Origin: Ruminiclostridium sp. | GTDB taxonomy: Bacteria; Bacillota_A; Clostridia; Oscillospirales; Ruminococcaceae | Assembly: GCA_017550775.1 (NCBI GenBank) | Contig: JAFZOA010000095.1 | Coordinates: forward strand, 1-5,948 | Length of the DNA stretch: 5,948 nucleotides | Direction of reading: 5' to 3' | Shown: one piece after another, positions 5,647-5,948 of the stretch | How positions within the stretch are numbered: the first letter of the stretch is position 1 | Layout: each line of letters opens with the position of its first letter | Program-made: the position numbers and the translations under genes | Notes under the pieces: model-generated | Database searches by the model: none | What the model was told of the DNA's origin: nothing | Seen by the model: the letters and a program-made list of their open reading frames with translations, nothing else

Positions 5647-5706
5647 ACACAATCACACAGCATTCGCCGTTTAATCGTTCGTTGCTTTTCAGCAGCGGGC
5701 GGTTTT
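5647..5706. repeat. 60-bp direct repeat, copy 2
   Basis: This is the second copy, offset by exactly 98 bp from the first with no gap in the alignment. The first hairpin has one mismatch (ACAGC against GCCGT), while the second is better than in copy 1: CGTTGC/GCAGCG (5680-5685 with 5692-5697) around the same TTTTCA loop. It runs into a T-rich stretch (5703-5710), so this copy could act as a weak terminator on the + strand. Confidence 0.75.
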
Positions 5707-5852
5707 CTTTCTATGCCTTGAAAATCAGGATAGTTCCATTTCGTCCGATTGTGCTATAGCCTTATTCGTTCAGCACAGATTCTGTGCTGAAGCCCAAAAT
5801 TTGCAAGATTTGATTGTAAATTATTCATAATTCGGAGAGTTTTTATAGTTGC
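5707..5852. other. Non-coding stretch between the repeats and the operator region
   Basis: There is no open frame of useful length and no RNA gene that I recognise. It holds the 23-bp palindrome at 5769-5791 and a small AT-rich inverted repeat, AATTAT-TC-ATAATT (5819-5832). Base composition turns AT-rich from about 5790, as is usual before a promoter. Confidence 0.5.
5769..5791. repeat. Perfect 23-bp palindrome
   Basis: TTCAGCACAGA (5769-5779) and TCTGTGCTGAA (5781-5791) are perfect inverted copies around one central base. As DNA it looks like a dimeric regulator site; as RNA it would form a 10-bp hairpin with a 3-nt loop. It is not followed by a T run. It lies about 110 bp before the -35 box of the promoter at 5898. 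Confidence 0.6.
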
Positions 5853-5883
5853 TAACTAAATGATTTTAGTTATATGTCACATA
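5853..5883. promoter_or_regulatory. Operator-like inverted repeats upstream of the 3' promoter
   Basis: TAACTAAA (5853-5860) and TTTAGTTA (5865-5872) are perfect 8-bp arms with a 4-nt spacer. Directly after, TATGT-C-ACATA (5873-5883) is a second perfect palindrome. Both end 15-25 bp before the -35 box, a typical place for an activator or repressor. The symmetry is direct observation; regulator binding is inferred. Confidence 0.45.
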
Positions 5884-5897
5884 AATAATAGCACGTA

Positions 5898-5927
5898 TTG
5901 ACAGTACGTACACGCATCTGCTATAAT
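5898..5927 (+). promoter_or_regulatory. Consensus sigma-A promoter for a gene beyond the window
   Basis: TTGACA (5898-5903) and TATAAT (5922-5927) are both perfect and separated by 18 bp. The spacer holds the 8-bp palindrome GTACGTAC (5904-5911), touching the -35 box, which could be a repressor site. Transcription should start near 5934, and AGAAGGAAA (5937-5945) looks like a ribosome binding site, so a gene with a very short leader should start just past 5948. Confidence 0.85.
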
Positions 5928-5948
5928 ACAGGCATAGAAGGAAAGCAG

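Noticed and set aside
5549..5706. CRISPR array
   Set aside because: There are only two copies, they are 60 bp long and diverged, the spacing is 38 bp and no cas gene is present.
5303..5948. Integrated element with attachment sites at the tRNA
   Set aside because: No second copy of the tRNA 3' end is seen downstream and no integrase gene is present in the window.

Overview
The window looks like a chromosomal segment from a Gram-positive bacterium of the class Clostridia, most likely a Ruminococcus/Oscillospiraceae-type gut anaerobe. That placement is inferred from three things: the gene order rpmH-rnpA-yidD-yidC-jag, the strong GGAGG ribosome binding sites with sigma-A promoters, and a YidC that carries a very long loop. 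Base composition is moderate. All genes read on the + strand; I see no convincing minus-strand gene.

Layout. Bases 2-532 hold the 3' part of a MacB/LolD-type ABC transporter ATPase, cut by the window edge. Bases 617-1837 encode a degenerate EAL + HDOD signalling protein. A near-perfect sigma-A promoter (TTGACA-17-TATAAT, 1885-1913) then starts a compact housekeeping cluster: rpmH (ribosomal protein L34), rnpA (RNase P protein), yidD (membrane-insertion factor), yidC (membrane insertase) and jag/khpB (KH-R3H RNA-binding protein). rpmH-rnpA are 4 nt apart, rnpA-yidD overlap by 4 nt (ATGA), and yidD-yidC are about 17 nt apart, which suggests one transcription unit with translational coupling. 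The cluster joins translation (L34), tRNA processing (RNase P) and co-translational membrane insertion (YidD, YidC). dnaA, the common neighbour of rpmH, is not seen upstream, and mnmE/mnmG, common neighbours of jag, are not seen downstream. A terminator hairpin follows jag, and a tRNA-Gln(UUG) starts only 2 nt after its T run.

Bases 5378-5948 are non-coding and unusually rich in structure. They hold a 28-bp inverted repeat built from degenerate 7-bp units and interlocked with a second 12-bp inverted repeat that begins in the tRNA CCA end. After these come two imperfect 60-bp direct repeats, a perfect 23-bp palindrome, and an operator-like cluster leading to a consensus promoter (TTGACA-18-TATAAT) and a ribosome binding site that drive a gene beyond the window edge.

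The most notable points are the probable AUU start codon of yidC, the terminator abutting tRNA-Gln, and the repeat-rich region after the tRNA. I do not see a clearly new multi-gene system. The protein genes belong to known families, and the less explained material is the non-coding 3' 570 bases.
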